Part shown: positions 1 through 9,130 of the stretch, one piece after another
Layout of the letters: each line of letters opens with the position of its first letter
Numbering within the stretch: the stretch's first letter is position 1
Assembly: GCF_900215205.1 (NCBI RefSeq)
Contig: NZ_OBDY01000012.1
Span: 62,001 to 126,000, forward strand
Reading direction: 5' to 3'
From: Paractinoplanes atraurantiacus
GTDB lineage: Bacteria > Actinomycetota > Actinomycetes > Mycobacteriales > Micromonosporaceae
Length of the DNA stretch: 64,000 nucleotides
Translations under genes and position numbers: made by a program
The notes under the pieces: generated by a model
The model's input: only the letters and a program-made list of their open reading frames with translations
Database searches by the model: none
What the model was told of the DNA's origin: nothing

Positions 1-2
1 CG

Positions 3-311
3 CCGAACCGCAAGGTGGCCGACATCCCGGCCCTGTCGGACGCCGAGCGCGATGCCTTCGGCCCGCTCTACCTGGAGATGCTGAAGCGCTTCGACGGTCT
101 GTTCGGCAAGCCGATGCCGTACATCTCGGCCTGGCACCAGGCGGTCGTCGGCGAGGGCCGCGACCTGGGATATCTGCACCTTCAGCTGTTCAGCATCCGG
201 CGCGCCGCCGACAAGCTGAAGTACCTGGCCGGCTCCGAGTCGGCGATGGGCTACTTCGTCAACGACATCGTCCCCGAGAGGGCCGCGCAGCTGCTGCGCG
301 AGGCCGCGTAA
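3..311 (+). CDS. galT: Galactose-1-phosphate uridylyltransferase, C-terminal part (5' end outside window)
   Basis: Only the last 102 or so codons are present; the reading frame is open to the window edge, so the GTG at position 15 is not the true start. GalT exchanges UMP between UDP-glucose and galactose-1-phosphate in the Leloir pathway. The visible part has the family C-terminal signature: a tryptophan-His-Gln segment, then a His-x-His-x-Gln-like metal/substrate stretch (LGYLHLQLFSIRR), then the conserved KLKYLAGSE block and a NDI-PE-AA-LR ending. A hairpin with a 9-bp stem lies 72 bp after the stop. The family call is firm; the active-site HPH motif lies outside the window. Confidence 0.85.
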   Translation, partial: PNRKVADIPALSDAERDAFGPLYLEMLKRFDGLFGKPMPYISAWHQAVVGEGRDLGYLHLQLFSIRRAADKLKYLAGSESAMGYFVNDIVPERAAQLLREAA

Positions 312-383
312 GTCTTCCCTTCCTCGCTCTCGCCTTCTCGTCTTCACAGGAGAACGAGGCCTTCGGGGCGGGAGAAGAGGGGC

Positions 384-409
384 GGGGGTCCCGGGACAAT
401 GGGACCCCC
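384..409 (+). terminator. Hairpin terminator downstream of galT
   Basis: Perfect 9-bp inverted repeat GGGGGTCCC / GGGACCCCC with an 8-nt loop, 72 bp after the galT stop. There is no U-tract, as is usual for actinobacterial terminators. Confidence 0.6.
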
Positions 410-590
410 GCTGGGAAGGGACGGCAGGCGCAAAGGTGGGTGCGCCTACGTGGCCGCATCGCCGACGAGAGAACCGATCGGCGCCCGGGACAAGGCAGCC
501 GGATCGGTGGGCGACCCCTCGGCGTCGCGCGGCCCATCCGTTCTGTCAAGAGAAACGACGCCCGTACCCACTGGTTACGGATCTAAACAT

Positions 591-632
591 CACAGGGCCG
601 CCCGCGTTTTGCAAAACGCGGGCGGCCCTGTG
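591..632 (-). terminator. Terminator of icd
   Basis: A perfect 20-bp inverted repeat (591-610 against 613-632) with a 2-nt loop, ending 11 bp beyond the icd stop. The stem centre carries four A/T pairs flanked by a GC-rich helix. It is symmetrical, so it can also stop galT read-through. Confidence 0.85.
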
Positions 633-643
633 ATGATGCGAGA

Positions 644-1858
644 TCAGGCGAGCTTGCGGGCCAGGTTCTCGTCGAGCGCGTTCATGAACTCGTCGGTCGA
701 GAGCCACGGCGCGTCCCGCGAGATGAGCAGCGCCAGGTCCTTGGTCATCTGACCGCCCTCGACGGTCTCGACACAGACCTTCTCCAGCGTCTCGGCGAAC
801 TGGGTCACCTCGGGGGTGCCGTCCAGCTTGCCGCGGTGCTTGAGGCCACCGGTCCAGGCGAAGATCGACGCGATCGGGTTCGTCGACGTCTTCTCGCCCT
901 TCTGCCACTGCCGGTAGTGCCGGGTGACCGTGCCGTGCGCGGCCTCGGCCTCGACGGTGTTGCCGTCCGGGGTCATCAGCACGGAGGTCATCAGGCCGAG
1001 CGAGCCGAAGCCCTGGGCCACGGTGTCGGACTGCACGTCACCGTCGTAGTTCTTGCAGGCCCAGACGTAGCCGCCCTCCCACTTGAGCGCGGCCGCGACC
1101 ATGTCGTCGATCAGCCGGTGCTCGTAGGTGAGGCCGGCCGCCTTGAACTGGTCGGCGAACTCGGTCTCGAAAATCTCCGCGAAAAGATCTTTGAAACGGC
1201 CGTCGTACGCCTTGAGGATCGTGTTCTTGGTGGACAGGTAGACCGGGTAGTTGCGAGCCAGGCCGTACCGGAACGAGGCGCGCGCGAAGTCGCGGATCGA
1301 CTCGTCGTAGTTGTACATCGCCATCGCGACGCCACCACCCGGGTAGTCGGCGACGTGGAACTCCATCGGCGCCGAGCCGTCCTCGGGGGTGAACGTGACG
1401 GTCAGCTTGCCGGCGCTGGGCACCACGAAGTCGGTGGCCTTGTACTGGTCGCCGTGGGCGTGACGGCCGATGATGATCGGCTTGGTCCAGCCCGGCACCA
1501 GCCGCGGCACGTTCTTCATGATGATCGGCTCACGGAAGACGACGCCGCCGAGGATGTTGCGGATGGTGCCGTTGGGCGACCGCCACATCTTCTTGAGGCC
1601 GAACTCCTCGACGCGGGCCTCGTCCGGGGTGATCGTCGCGCACTTGACGCCGACGCCGTGACGCTTGATGGCGTTGGCCGCGTCGATGGTCACCTGGTCG
1701 TCGGTCTCGTCGCGGTACTGGATCGACAGGTCGTAGTACTCGAGGGGGACATCGAGGTAGGGCAGGATCAGCTGCTCCCGGATCTGCTTCCAGATGATCC
1801 GGGTCATCTCGTCGCCGTCGAGCTCCACCACCGGGTTAGTGACCTTGATTTTCGCCAT
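644..1858 (-). CDS. icd: NADP-dependent isocitrate dehydrogenase
   Basis: A 404-residue cytosolic enzyme converting isocitrate to 2-oxoglutarate, CO2 and NADPH. Length and sequence match the eukaryote-like homodimeric subfamily rather than the E. coli type. Visible features are the N-terminal [13 protein letters not shown] block, the substrate-binding SPNGTIRN segment (about residues 94-101), the [13 protein letters not shown] region (131-143) and the NPIAS/FAWTGGL motif near the C terminus. The ATG is preceded by a GGAGAGGAG stretch. A 7-4-7 palindrome lies 30 bp upstream (1888-1905). Together with mdh, sucC and sucD nearby it forms a loose TCA-cycle neighbourhood. Confidence 0.96.
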   Translation of the reverse strand: MAKIKVTNPVVELDGDEMTRIIWKQIREQLILPYLDVPLEYYDLSIQYRDETDDQVTIDAANAIKRHGVGVKCATITPDEARVEEFGLKKMWRSPNGTIRNILGGVVFREPIIMKNVPRLVPGWTKPIIIGRHAHGDQYKATDFVVPSAGKLTVTFTPEDGSAPMEFHVADYPGGGVAMAMYNYDESIRDFARASFRYGLARNYPVYLSTKNTILKAYDGRFKDLFAEIFETEFADQFKAAGLTYEHRLIDDMVAAALKWEGGYVWACKNYDGDVQSDTVAQGFGSLGLMTSVLMTPDGNTVEAEAAHGTVTRHYRQWQKGEKTSTNPIASIFAWTGGLKHRGKLDGTPEVTQFAETLEKVCVETVEGGQMTKDLALLISRDAPWLSTDEFMNALDENLARKLA

Positions 1859-1887
1859 TCGGCCGGCGCTCCTCTCCCATGTTTTTA

Positions 1888-1905
1888 GCAGTACGAGCGT
1901 ACTGC
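1888..1905. promoter_or_regulatory. Palindromic candidate operator upstream of icd
   Basis: Perfect inverted repeat GCAGTAC-GAGC-GTACTGC, starting 30 bp before the icd start. On the icd strand it is followed directly by an A-rich run, so it could overlap a promoter or lie in the 5' untranslated region. The binding factor is unknown. Confidence 0.4.
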
Positions 1906-2015
1906 AGGGCCGTCGAAGATCATCTGTCGCCCCCGGACCGGGATTTACCCCGATCGCCCCAACCAGTTTGCCCGCTTGTCGGCGGCCTGTATCGCAAACC
2001 CGGTGGCATCGAAGA

Positions 2016-3644
2016 ATGTCATTGAATCAGCCGATCGGCCGTCGACTGCTCCTCTCCGCCGCTGCGGGCGCCGTCGCCACCGGACCACTTCTGGTCAACC
2101 CCACGGCGGGGTACGCCCACACGAGCACCACGCTTCCTTCGGACGTCTTCGGGCTCGGCGTGGCCTCGGGCGACCCGCTTCCGGACGCGGTGGTGCTGTG
2201 GACCCGCCTGCACGGCGCCATCCCCGACCGCGCCGTGCCGGTCGAATGGGAGATCGCGGCCGACCCGCTCTTCCGCCGGTCGCGCCGCTCCGGGGTCACC
2301 GCCGCCCGGCCCGCGCTGGGCCACTCGGTGCACGTGGACGTACGCGGGCTGCGGCCGGACACCGAATATCACTACCGCTTCCGCGTCGCCGGCCAGATCT
2401 CGCCGACCGGGCGCACACGCACCGCGCCCGCCGCGGCCTCGAAGCTGCGACACCTGCGGTTCGCCTTCGCCAGCTGCCAGGACTACCAGGCCGGCTTCTA
2501 CACCGCCTATCAGCACCTCGCGGCCGAGGACCTGGCGTTCGTCGCGTTCCTGGGCGATTACATCTACGAGGGACCGAGCAACCCGGCCGCGGTGCGCCAA
2601 CACGAGGGCAGCGACGAGCCGTACACATTGGAGCAATACCGCAACCGCCACGCCCAGTACAAGACCGACCCGGACCTTCAGGCGGCGCACGCCGCCTTCC
2701 CGTGGATCGTCACCTTCGACGACCACGAGGTCGACAACAACTGGGCCGACGAGATCCCGCAGGACCCCGCGCTGCAGACGCCGTCCGCGTTCCGAGCTCG
2801 GCGGATCGCCGCCTTCCAGGCCTATTACGAGCACATGCCGCTGCGCCGCTCGTCGCTGCCGCACGGGCTCGACATGCAGATCTACCGCCGGTTCCGGTTC
2901 GGATCGCTGGCCAGTGTGCACGTGGTCGACACCCGGCAGTACCGCAGCGACCAGCCGGCCACGCTCGAGGCGGCCCAGGACCCGGCGCTGAGCATGACCG
3001 GCCCCGAGCAGGAGAGCTGGCTGGTCAACGGGCTGCGCCACTCCGGCGCCCGGTGGAACCTGCTCGCCAACCAGGTGATGTGGGCCCAGAACGACCGCAA
3101 GGCCGGCCCCGAGCAGGTCTTCGACTTCGACAACTGGGACGGGTACCGCGCCCAGCGCACGCGGCTGCTCAAGCTTTTCCGCGAGGTCGGCAACCCGGTC
3201 GTGCTGACCGGCGACCGGCACTGCACGTGGGTGAGCGACCTGCGGCCGAACTTCGACGATCCGTCGACACCGGTCGTCGGCGCCGAGATCACCGGCACGT
3301 CGATCACCTCGGGCGGCAACGCGAACACGGCGTCGTTCCATGCCACCTACGACCCGATCATGGCGGAGAGCCCACACTGGCGCTACATCGACAACCAGCG
3401 CGGATACGTGGTCTGCGACGTCACTCGCGAGCGCATGGTGAGCAGCCTCCGGCTCGTGGACACCGTCTGGGCCCCGACCGCCACGGTCCGCACAGCAGCG
3501 GATTTCGTGGTGGAGTCGGGCCGCCCGGGCATCGCCGAAGTGATCGAATCCGCGACCTCCACGCCAAGGGCCGCCTCCTCCCCCACCCAGGGTGGGACAC
3601 CGCGCGCCTTCGACGTTACCGACGACCAGGGCCTCGATCGCTAG
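2016..3644 (+). CDS. PhoD-like alkaline phosphatase/phosphodiesterase, Tat-exported
   Basis: A 542-residue secreted metallophosphatase. The start is the ATG giving MSLNQ, because it places a twin-arginine signal ([14 protein letters not shown], residues 8-20) at the N terminus; the open frame upstream has no signal and overlaps the icd promoter region. An N-terminal Fn3-like PhoD domain ([16 protein letters not shown]) precedes the catalytic domain, which shows [31 protein letters not shown] and LTGDRHCTW, the residues that bind the Fe/Ca cluster in PhoD enzymes. The likely role is phosphate release from phosphodiesters outside the cell; no Pho box was identified. Confidence 0.9.
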   Translation: MSLNQPIGRRLLLSAAAGAVATGPLLVNPTAGYAHTSTTLPSDVFGLGVASGDPLPDAVVLWTRLHGAIPDRAVPVEWEIAADPLFRRSRRSGVTAARPALGHSVHVDVRGLRPDTEYHYRFRVAGQISPTGRTRTAPAAASKLRHLRFAFASCQDYQAGFYTAYQHLAAEDLAFVAFLGDYIYEGPSNPAAVRQHEGSDEPYTLEQYRNRHAQYKTDPDLQAAHAAFPWIVTFDDHEVDNNWADEIPQDPALQTPSAFRARRIAAFQAYYEHMPLRRSSLPHGLDMQIYRRFRFGSLASVHVVDTRQYRSDQPATLEAAQDPALSMTGPEQESWLVNGLRHSGARWNLLANQVMWAQNDRKAGPEQVFDFDNWDGYRAQRTRLLKLFREVGNPVVLTGDRHCTWVSDLRPNFDDPSTPVVGAEITGTSITSGGNANTASFHATYDPIMAESPHWRYIDNQRGYVVCDVTRERMVSSLRLVDTVWAPTATVRTAADFVVESGRPGIAEVIESATSTPRAASSPTQGGTPRAFDVTDDQGLDR

Positions 3645-3672
3645 CTGTCCACAGGGCCGGAAGTTATCCACA
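3645..3672 (+). promoter_or_regulatory. Two DnaA-box-like sequences
   Basis: The 71-bp gap between the phosphatase and the MBL gene contains CTGTCCACA (3645-3653) and TTATCCACA (3664-3672) in the same orientation, 19 bp apart. The second is a perfect classical DnaA box; the first differs from the high-GC form TTGTCCACA at one position. Function is unproven. Confidence 0.35.
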
Positions 3673-3715
3673 GAGGGGGCGCGGGCCGGCCCGCGTCCCC
3701 GGCAGAATCGCGGGC

Positions 3716-4504
3716 ATGCCTGTCACCCACGCCGTCGGACGGCTCACTGTCATCGCCCTCGAGGACGCTGAAGGGCCCTTCTTCATGCCCCGGGCCGAGG
3801 CGTTTCCCGATGCCACGGCCGAGCAGTGGGCGGCGGCCGACGCGGCCGATCCGGCCGCGGTGACGGCTGAGGGCGAGTGGTGGCTGCGCTTTCGGAGTTA
3901 TGCGGTGCGGGCCGGGGACGGGCCGGTCACGCTGGTCGACGCGGGCATCGGGCCGGCCGGGTCGCTGGCGGCCGACTGGGCGCCGGTGCCGGGGCGGCTG
4001 CCCGGCGAGCTGGCCGCGGCCGGCATCGATCCGGCCGAGGTCGAGACGATCGTGCTGACCCATCTGCACAACGACCACATGGGCTGGGCCGTCCCACGCG
4101 ACTCGCCGTTCACGGCGGCGCGGGTGGTCGTGCAGCGGGCCGACGTCGCTCTCTACGAGGCCAACCGCGACCAGGCCGGCCAGTTCGACCTGCTGGTCGA
4201 GCCCCTGCGAGCCGAGGGTCGCCTCCACGAGCTCGACGGCGACCTGGCCCTGGCCCCGGGCATCCGGGTGGTGGCGACACCCGGCCACACCCCGGGCCAC
4301 CAGTCCGTCCTGGTCGAGGACGGCGACGACAGCCTGCTCGTCGCCGGCGACATGCTCGTCCACGCCATCCAGCTCCTGCATCCGGAGCTGGCCTACGCCA
4401 GCGACTTCGACCCGGCCCAGGCCCGAGCCACCCGTCAGCGTGCCTTGAAGGCGGTGAAAGCGGTCGCCGTGTCGCACTTGGGCGAGGCGTTCCGGCAGGC
4501 GTGA
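3716..4504 (+). CDS. MBL-fold metallohydrolase
   Basis: A 262-residue cytosolic protein of the metallo-beta-lactamase superfamily. The zinc ligands are visible: D75 in VTLVDAGIG, the HxHxDH motif within THLHNDHMGW (about 115-121), the His in ATPGHTPGH (about 191) and the Asp in VAGDML (about 212). The architecture resembles the lactonase/AttM-like and uncharacterised hydrolase branches, but substrate cannot be read from the sequence. It starts at an ATG 71 bp after the phosphatase stop, in the same direction, so the two could be co-transcribed. Confidence 0.85.
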   Translation: MPVTHAVGRLTVIALEDAEGPFFMPRAEAFPDATAEQWAAADAADPAAVTAEGEWWLRFRSYAVRAGDGPVTLVDAGIGPAGSLAADWAPVPGRLPGELAAAGIDPAEVETIVLTHLHNDHMGWAVPRDSPFTAARVVVQRADVALYEANRDQAGQFDLLVEPLRAEGRLHELDGDLALAPGIRVVATPGHTPGHQSVLVEDGDDSLLVAGDMLVHAIQLLHPELAYASDFDPAQARATRQRALKAVKAVAVSHLGEAFRQA

Positions 4505-4636
4505 GCGCGCCCAGGTCCGCGCGGTCGAAGCCCGAGCGGCAGCGACCGTGAGTGGACCGCTCGGGTCGGACCACTGTTGCTCGCGCGCCAGGGGCGGCGC
4601 CGGTGCGGTTGGGCCGGTCAGACGCGCGTACAAGAA

Positions 4637-4666
4637 AAAGCCGGGACCAAAGACGGCCCCGGCTTT
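4637..4666 (-). terminator. Terminator of mdh
   Basis: Inverted repeat AAAGCCGGG / CCCGGCTTT around a 12-nt centre that can extend the stem by two G-C pairs past a mismatch, 14 bp after the mdh stop, with A/T runs on both sides. Confidence 0.75.
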
Positions 4667-4680
4667 ATCGCAACGATGGA

Positions 4681-5631
4681 TCAGAGGGTGGCGACGTCCG
4701 CCTGCTTGGCGCGAACGGCCTCGGCGGCCTCCTTGAGGCCGGCGATCTCGGAGTCGGTGAGCTTCTCCTCGACGACCTGCTTGATGCCCTCGGCGCCGAT
4801 CTTGGCCTCGACGCCCAGGTAGACGCCGGAGATGCCGTACTCGCCGTCGACCCAGGCGCAGACCGGGAGGACCTCGCCGGAGTCCTCGACGACGGCCTTG
4901 GCCATGCGGGCGGCGGCGGCCGACGGGGCGTAGTAGGCCGAGCCGGTCTTGAGCAGGGCGACTACCTCGGCGCCGCCGTTGCGGGTGCGGACGACGAGCT
5001 CCTCGATCTTGTCCGCCGGGAGCAGGTCGGACAGCGGCTTGCCGTCGACCGTGCAGCGCGACGGGACCGGGACCATGGTGTCGCCGTGCGAGCCGAGGGT
5101 GAGCGCCTTGACGCTCTTCACCGGCACGGCCAGCGTCTCGGCGATCGAGTTGGTGAAGCGGGCGGTGTCGAGCACGCCGGCCTGGCCGAAGACCCGGTTC
5201 TTGGGGAACTGAGTGGCGAGCTGGGCCAGCGCGGTCATCTCGTCGACCGGGTTCGAGACCACGATGACGACGGCGTTCGGCGCGTACTTGGCGATGTTCT
5301 CGGCCACCTGGCGCACGATCTTGGCGTTGACCTCGAGGAGGTCCATGCGGCTCATGCCGGGCTTGCGGGGCAGGCCGGCGGTGACCACGACGACGTCCGA
5401 GCCCTCGATGGCCTCGTAACCCTCGCCGTTGGGGCCGGTGGTGACGCCGACGACCTTGGTCTCGAAGCCCTCGATCGGCCGCGACTGGTTCATGTCGAGC
5501 GCCAGACCGGCCGGCTTGCCGTCGATGATGTCGGTGAGCACCACGGTGTCGAAGATGTCGTACTCGGCCAGACGCTGTGCAGTCGTGGACCCGTAGAACC
5601 CGGCACCTACGACGGTTACCTTCTTGCCCAT
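4681..5631 (-). CDS. mdh: Malate dehydrogenase (LDH-like type)
   Basis: A 316-residue enzyme interconverting malate and oxaloacetate with NAD. I chose the ATG giving MGKKVTVVGAG over an upstream in-frame start because it puts the Rossmann glycine motif GAGFYG at residues 9-14, as in the family; the extra 19 residues would lie inside a structured leader. Substrate-side arginines are in LPRKPGMSR (87-95), where lactate dehydrogenases have a different specificity loop, and the catalytic His is in GSHGD (180-184). It belongs to the LDH-like MDH group and is monocistronic, with its own terminator and an unusual 5' leader (5651-5729). Confidence 0.95.
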   Translation of the reverse strand: MGKKVTVVGAGFYGSTTAQRLAEYDIFDTVVLTDIIDGKPAGLALDMNQSRPIEGFETKVVGVTTGPNGEGYEAIEGSDVVVVTAGLPRKPGMSRMDLLEVNAKIVRQVAENIAKYAPNAVVIVVSNPVDEMTALAQLATQFPKNRVFGQAGVLDTARFTNSIAETLAVPVKSVKALTLGSHGDTMVPVPSRCTVDGKPLSDLLPADKIEELVVRTRNGGAEVVALLKTGSAYYAPSAAAARMAKAVVEDSGEVLPVCAWVDGEYGISGVYLGVEAKIGAEGIKQVVEEKLTDSEIAGLKEAAEAVRAKQADVATL

Positions 5632-5650
5632 AGCTCTATCCACTCCCAAT

Positions 5651-5729
5651 GAGGATTGTTCGCGACGGTGGAGACCAGGGAGTCTCACCTACGCACGTAG
5701 AGGGTTGCGGTGGGTCGCGAACAACCCTC
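5651..5729 (-). promoter_or_regulatory. Structured 5' leader of mdh, possible RNA switch or paired operator
   Basis: Read on the mdh strand, a 16-nt segment (5729-5714) is complementary to 5666-5651; the single DNA mismatch becomes a G-U pair in RNA, giving an unbroken 16-bp closing stem. Inside it lie CTACG-TG-CGTAG (5700-5689) and a hairpin with GAGAC/GTCTC plus GGTG/CACC arms (about 5690-5667). A competing 8-bp pairing GAGGGTTG/CAACCCTC (5729-5722 with 5707-5700) would exclude the outer stem. The 3' side of the stem ends 20 nt before the ATG, next to the ribosome site. It matches no RNA family I recognise. Confidence 0.5.
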
Positions 5730-5815
5730 AGTCTCGGGACACTTTTTGCGAACGTATCAGTCGGTTAACGCCACGTTTCGGCCTGGTCGGCTTAACGCGA
5801 AGTAAGCCACTCTTC

Positions 5816-6412
5816 TCATTCCCCCACCACGGCGCCGTACGCGGCGGCGAACTGGACCGCCTGCGCGATATCGATCTTGGCGCCGGTGAGGTCGACGCCT
5901 CTGAGCTGCACGCCGTCGAGGTCGGCGCCGCGCAGGTCGGCGCCCTTGAGCACGGCGTCGGTGAGCCGGGCGTTGGACAGGTCGCAGCCGCGCAGGTCGG
6001 CCCGGGTCAGGTCGGCGCCCATCAGGTCGGCCTCCCGCAACCGTAAGCCGGACAGGCCGGCGCCGGTGAGGTTCTGGCCGCGCAGGTTGACGAACCCCCA
6101 GTCGCCGCCCTCGACCCTGATCGGCCGCAGGCCGCAGTCGATGAACTGGGTGCCGGTCAGCTTGCAGCCGGTCAGCGTCGCGTCGAAGAACGAGCAGCGC
6201 CGCGCCGTCGACTGCATGATGGCCACGCTGTCGAGCACGGCCGCGTTGAAGCGCACGTTGCCGAAGGTGCAATTGGTGAAGACGCAGCCGACCAGGCGCG
6301 CCTCCGACCAGTCGACGTCGTGGAAGGCGCAATCCTCGTACCGGACGCCGACGACCTCCTCGAGCGCCCAGTCGGCGCCCGAGAAGGTCCGGTCCTGCAC
6401 GAGGTCCGTCAC
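5816..6412 (-). CDS. Pentapeptide-repeat protein
   Basis: A 198-residue protein made almost entirely of A(D/N)LxG-type pentapeptide repeats, clearest from residue about 110 on (NLTGAGLSGLRLREADLMGADLTRADL and following), which fold as a right-handed quadrilateral beta-helix. An earlier, less regular half carries CxF/CxL repeats. Such proteins can mimic DNA (MfpA/Qnr, gyrase protection) or act as scaffolds; no specific function can be assigned. It begins 6 bp after the purH stop in the same direction, so it is probably the last gene of a purN-purH operon. Confidence 0.85.
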   Translation of the reverse strand: MTDLVQDRTFSGADWALEEVVGVRYEDCAFHDVDWSEARLVGCVFTNCTFGNVRFNAAVLDSVAIMQSTARRCSFFDATLTGCKLTGTQFIDCGLRPIRVEGGDWGFVNLRGQNLTGAGLSGLRLREADLMGADLTRADLRGCDLSNARLTDAVLKGADLRGADLDGVQLRGVDLTGAKIDIAQAVQFAAAYGAVVGE

Positions 6413-6418
6413 GAAGAC

Positions 6419-7987
6419 TCAGCCGTGGTAGAAGTGCCGCGTCCCGGTCAGGTAGACGGTCATCCCGGCCTTCTCAGCGGCCTCGATGACCAGGTTGTCG
6501 CGGATGGAGCCGCCCGGCTGCACAACCGCCTTGACGCCGGCCGCGATCAGCACCTCGAGCCCGTCCGGGAACGGGAAGAAGGCGTCGGAGGCGGCCAGAC
6601 TGCCCTTGGCCCGGTCGGCGCCGGCCCGGTTGACCGCGAGGTGGGCCGAGTCGACCCGGTTGACCTGGCCCATGCCGACGCCGACGGTGGCGCCGTCCTT
6701 GGCCAGCAGGATCGCGTTGCTCTTGACGCTGCGGATCGCCCGCCAGGCGAACGCCAGGTCGGCCAGCTCGTCCGCGGACAGCGCGGCGCCGGTCGCGAGC
6801 TCCCAGTTGGCCGGGTCGTCGCCGGGCGCGTCGATGCGGTCGGGCTGCTGCACGAGCGCGCCGCCGCCGACCAGCTTGACCTCGGCCGGCGCCGGGCTCC
6901 AGGCCGGGGCGACCAGCACGCGCAGCTTCTTCTTGCCCTTGAAGATCTCGAGGGCGCCCGCCTCGTACGACGGCGCGACGATCACCTCGGTGAAGATGCC
7001 GTCGAGCTGCTTGGCCATCGCCTCGGTGACCTCGCGGTTGACCGCGATGACGCCGCCGAACGCCGAGACCGGGTCGCAGTCGTTGGCCTTGCGGTGAGCC
7101 TCGGCCACGTCGGCGCCGACCGCGATGCCGCACGGGTTGGCGTGCTTGATGATGGCCACGCACGGCTGGTCGAAGTCGTTGGCGCTGCGCCAGGCGGCGT
7201 CCGCGTCGACGTAGTTGTTGAACGACAGCTCGCCGCCGTGCACGAGCTCGGCCTGGGCCAGCCCGGCCGGGGCGCCCGCGTCGACGTAGAGGGCCGCCTG
7301 CTGGTGCGGGTTCTCGCCGTAGCGCAGGGTGTTCTGCTTCTTCAGCGCGATGCCGGTGAACTCCGGCCAGCCGGTCTCGCCGACCAGGGTCGTCGCGGTC
7401 CAGTTGGCCACCGCCACGTCGTACTCCGCGATGTCGGCGAAGGCCCGCGCCGCCAGCGCCTTGCGCTGCGTCAGGGTGAAGCCGCCGACTTCAAGAGCTT
7501 CGACAATGAGGGGGTACGCCTCGACGGCCGTCACGACCGCGACGGACGGGTGGTTCTTGGCCGCGGAGCGGACCATGGCCGGGCCGCCGATGTCGATCTG
7601 CTCCACGCACTCGTCGACGCTCGCGCCCGAGGCCACCGTCTGCGTGAACGGGTAGAGGTTGCTGACGAGCAGGTCGAACGGCTCGATCTCGAACTCGGCC
7701 AGTTGATGCTCGTGTGACGGCAGACGCAGGTCGGCCAGCAGGCCGGCGTGCACCCGCGGGTGCAGCGTCTTGACCCGGCCGTCCAGGCACTCGGGGAAAC
7801 CGGTCAGCTCCTCGACCCGGGTCACCGGCACGCCGGCGCCCTCGACGGTCGAGGCGGTCGAGCCGGTGGAGACGATCTGCACCCCGGCCGCGTGCAGCGC
7901 CTGGGCGAGCTCGACCAGCCCGGTCTTGTCGTACACGCTCAGCAGCGCGCGACGGATCGGGCGGCGCCCCTCGGCAGTCGAACTCAT
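6419..7987 (-). CDS. purH: Bifunctional AICAR formyltransferase/IMP cyclohydrolase
   Basis: A 522-residue enzyme doing the last two steps of IMP synthesis. The N-terminal IMP cyclohydrolase domain (SVYDKTGL near residue 20, then the STGSTAST loop) is followed by the formyltransferase domain with the LRYGENPHQ and KHANPCG motifs and the C-terminal PGGSIRD and TGTRHFYH blocks. The ATG giving MSSTAEG was preferred because it overlaps the purN stop as ATGA, the usual translational coupling; the upstream in-frame start would run 20 codons into purN. Upstream partner purN and downstream pentapeptide gene form one apparent operon. Confidence 0.96.
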   Translation of the reverse strand: MSSTAEGRRPIRRALLSVYDKTGLVELAQALHAAGVQIVSTGSTASTVEGAGVPVTRVEELTGFPECLDGRVKTLHPRVHAGLLADLRLPSHEHQLAEFEIEPFDLLVSNLYPFTQTVASGASVDECVEQIDIGGPAMVRSAAKNHPSVAVVTAVEAYPLIVEALEVGGFTLTQRKALAARAFADIAEYDVAVANWTATTLVGETGWPEFTGIALKKQNTLRYGENPHQQAALYVDAGAPAGLAQAELVHGGELSFNNYVDADAAWRSANDFDQPCVAIIKHANPCGIAVGADVAEAHRKANDCDPVSAFGGVIAVNREVTEAMAKQLDGIFTEVIVAPSYEAGALEIFKGKKKLRVLVAPAWSPAPAEVKLVGGGALVQQPDRIDAPGDDPANWELATGAALSADELADLAFAWRAIRSVKSNAILLAKDGATVGVGMGQVNRVDSAHLAVNRAGADRAKGSLAASDAFFPFPDGLEVLIAAGVKAVVQPGGSIRDNLVIEAAEKAGMTVYLTGTRHFYHG

Positions 7988-8601
7988 GGAATGCGTACCT
8001 TCCTGTCCTGGATGGTCCAGCCCTCGCGAACCAGTCGGCCGACCCACTCGACGAGCTGGGCCCGCTCGGCCACCTTGATGCGCTCGGTCAGCGCCTCCTC
8101 GGTGTCGCCGTCGAGCACGGGCACCGCGACCTGGGCGATGATCGGGCCGGTGTCGACGCCGGCGTCGACGAAGAAGAGGGTCGCCCCGGCGATCTTCACG
8201 CCGTAGGCGAGCGCGTCGCGCGGGCCGTGGATGCCGGGGAACGACGGCAGCAGCGCGTTGTGCGTGTTGATGTAGCGGTCGCCGAAAGCGGCCAGGAACG
8301 CCGGGCCGACCAGCTTGAGGAAGCCGGCGGAGACGACCAGGTCGGGCTTGAACTCGGCGACATGGCTGGCGAGGGCCGCGTCCCAGTCGTCACGCGTCTC
8401 GTACGCCTTCACCGAGTCGACGAACGTCGGCACACCGGCGGCGGCCGCACGGTCGAGGCCGGCGATGCCGTCACGGTCGGCGCCCACCGCGACGACCTGC
8501 GCGCCGTAGGCGGGATCGGCGGTGGCCTCGAGCAGAGCCTGAAGGTTGCTGCCCGAACCGGAGACGAGGACGACCAGGCGGGCGGGCGCGGGGTCGGTCA
8601 C
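7984..8601 (-). CDS. purN: Phosphoribosylglycinamide formyltransferase
   Basis: A 205-residue folate-dependent GAR transformylase, third step of purine synthesis. It has the [11 protein letters not shown] phosphate loop, the catalytic Asn and His in [13 protein letters not shown], and the catalytic Asp in [13 protein letters not shown]. The residue after the catalytic His is Asn instead of the common Pro, a neutral-looking change. It overlaps purH by 4 bp (ATGA). In M. tuberculosis the same pair (Rv0956-Rv0957) also follows perM, as here. Confidence 0.95.
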   Translation of the reverse strand: MTDPAPARLVVLVSGSGSNLQALLEATADPAYGAQVVAVGADRDGIAGLDRAAAAGVPTFVDSVKAYETRDDWDAALASHVAEFKPDLVVSAGFLKLVGPAFLAAFGDRYINTHNALLPSFPGIHGPRDALAYGVKIAGATLFFVDAGVDTGPIIAQVAVPVLDGDTEEALTERIKVAERAQLVEWVGRLVREGWTIQDRKVRIP

Positions 8602-8746
8602 CCGAGGAGCCTATCTCCGTGGTTGGTGCGCACCGACAACGGGTAGTGCCACCGGCACACGAAACCCCTGATCATCGGTTACGCTGCCGATTCTCAGGAA
8701 TGCGAATCCGTCGCTTGCCAGCGCCATCTGTGACACTGGAGGACGC

Positions 8747-9091
8747 GTGACAACCCCACCCCCCTACTACGGCCCCCCGGCCGGTGACCCGGTCGGACCG
8801 CCGGCCGGCAACCAGAACACTCAGGGTCTCGTCGGCATGATTCTCGGGATCGTCGCGATCCCCCTGGTCTGCTGCGTATATCTCGGCATCCCGCTCGGCA
8901 TCGCCGCCGCCATCGTGAGCTGGCTCGGCCTGCAGAAGGCGAACGCGGGCCGCGCCACCAACCGCAGCCAGGCGCTGACCGGGCTGATCTGCGGCGCCGT
9001 GGCCGCCGTGCTCGGCATCGGCCTGCTGATCTGGGCGCTCACCGCCGGTCAGAACATCAACTGGGAAGACTTCCAGAACAGCAACAACTGA
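8747..9091 (+). CDS. DUF4190-type small membrane protein
   Basis: A 114-residue protein: a Pro/Gly-rich N-terminal tail (residues 1-24), then two hydrophobic segments (about 28-60 and 78-102) separated by a short basic loop (KANAGRATNRSQ), then an acidic tail. This is the layout of the DUF4190 family, whose role is not known. It starts at GTG with a GGAGGA ribosome site and is transcribed away from purN and toward perM, with a shared bidirectional terminator after it. Confidence 0.8.
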   Translation: MTTPPPYYGPPAGDPVGPPAGNQNTQGLVGMILGIVAIPLVCCVYLGIPLGIAAAIVSWLGLQKANAGRATNRSQALTGLICGAVAAVLGIGLLIWALTAGQNINWEDFQNSNN

Positions 9092-9103
9092 CCGTCGTAC
9101 GAG

Positions 9104-9129
9104 AAAGGGCGCCCCGTGGGGCGCCCTTT
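9104..9129. terminator. Bidirectional terminator between the DUF4190 gene and perM
   Basis: Perfect 12-bp stem AAAGGGCGCCCC / GGGGCGCCCTTT with a 2-nt loop, sitting between convergent stops at 9091 and 9131. A-tract and T-tract at the stem ends allow termination on both strands. Confidence 0.85.
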
Positions 9130-9130
9130 G

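Larger units (their letters stand above)
312..643. other. Intergenic region between convergent galT and icd
   Basis: About 330 bp without a credible gene. It holds a galT-side hairpin (384-409) and a very strong icd-side hairpin (591-632). The open frames here are short, overlap one another and lack ribosome sites, so I treat them as noise. Nothing else recognisable was seen. Confidence 0.6.

Noticed and set aside
399-752. Small + strand frame between galT and icd
   Set aside because: It crosses the icd terminator and enters icd antisense; no ribosome site or conserved composition.
836-1888. 350-codon + strand frame over icd
   Set aside because: Antisense to icd, whose motifs are unmistakable; composition is that of a GC-bias shadow.
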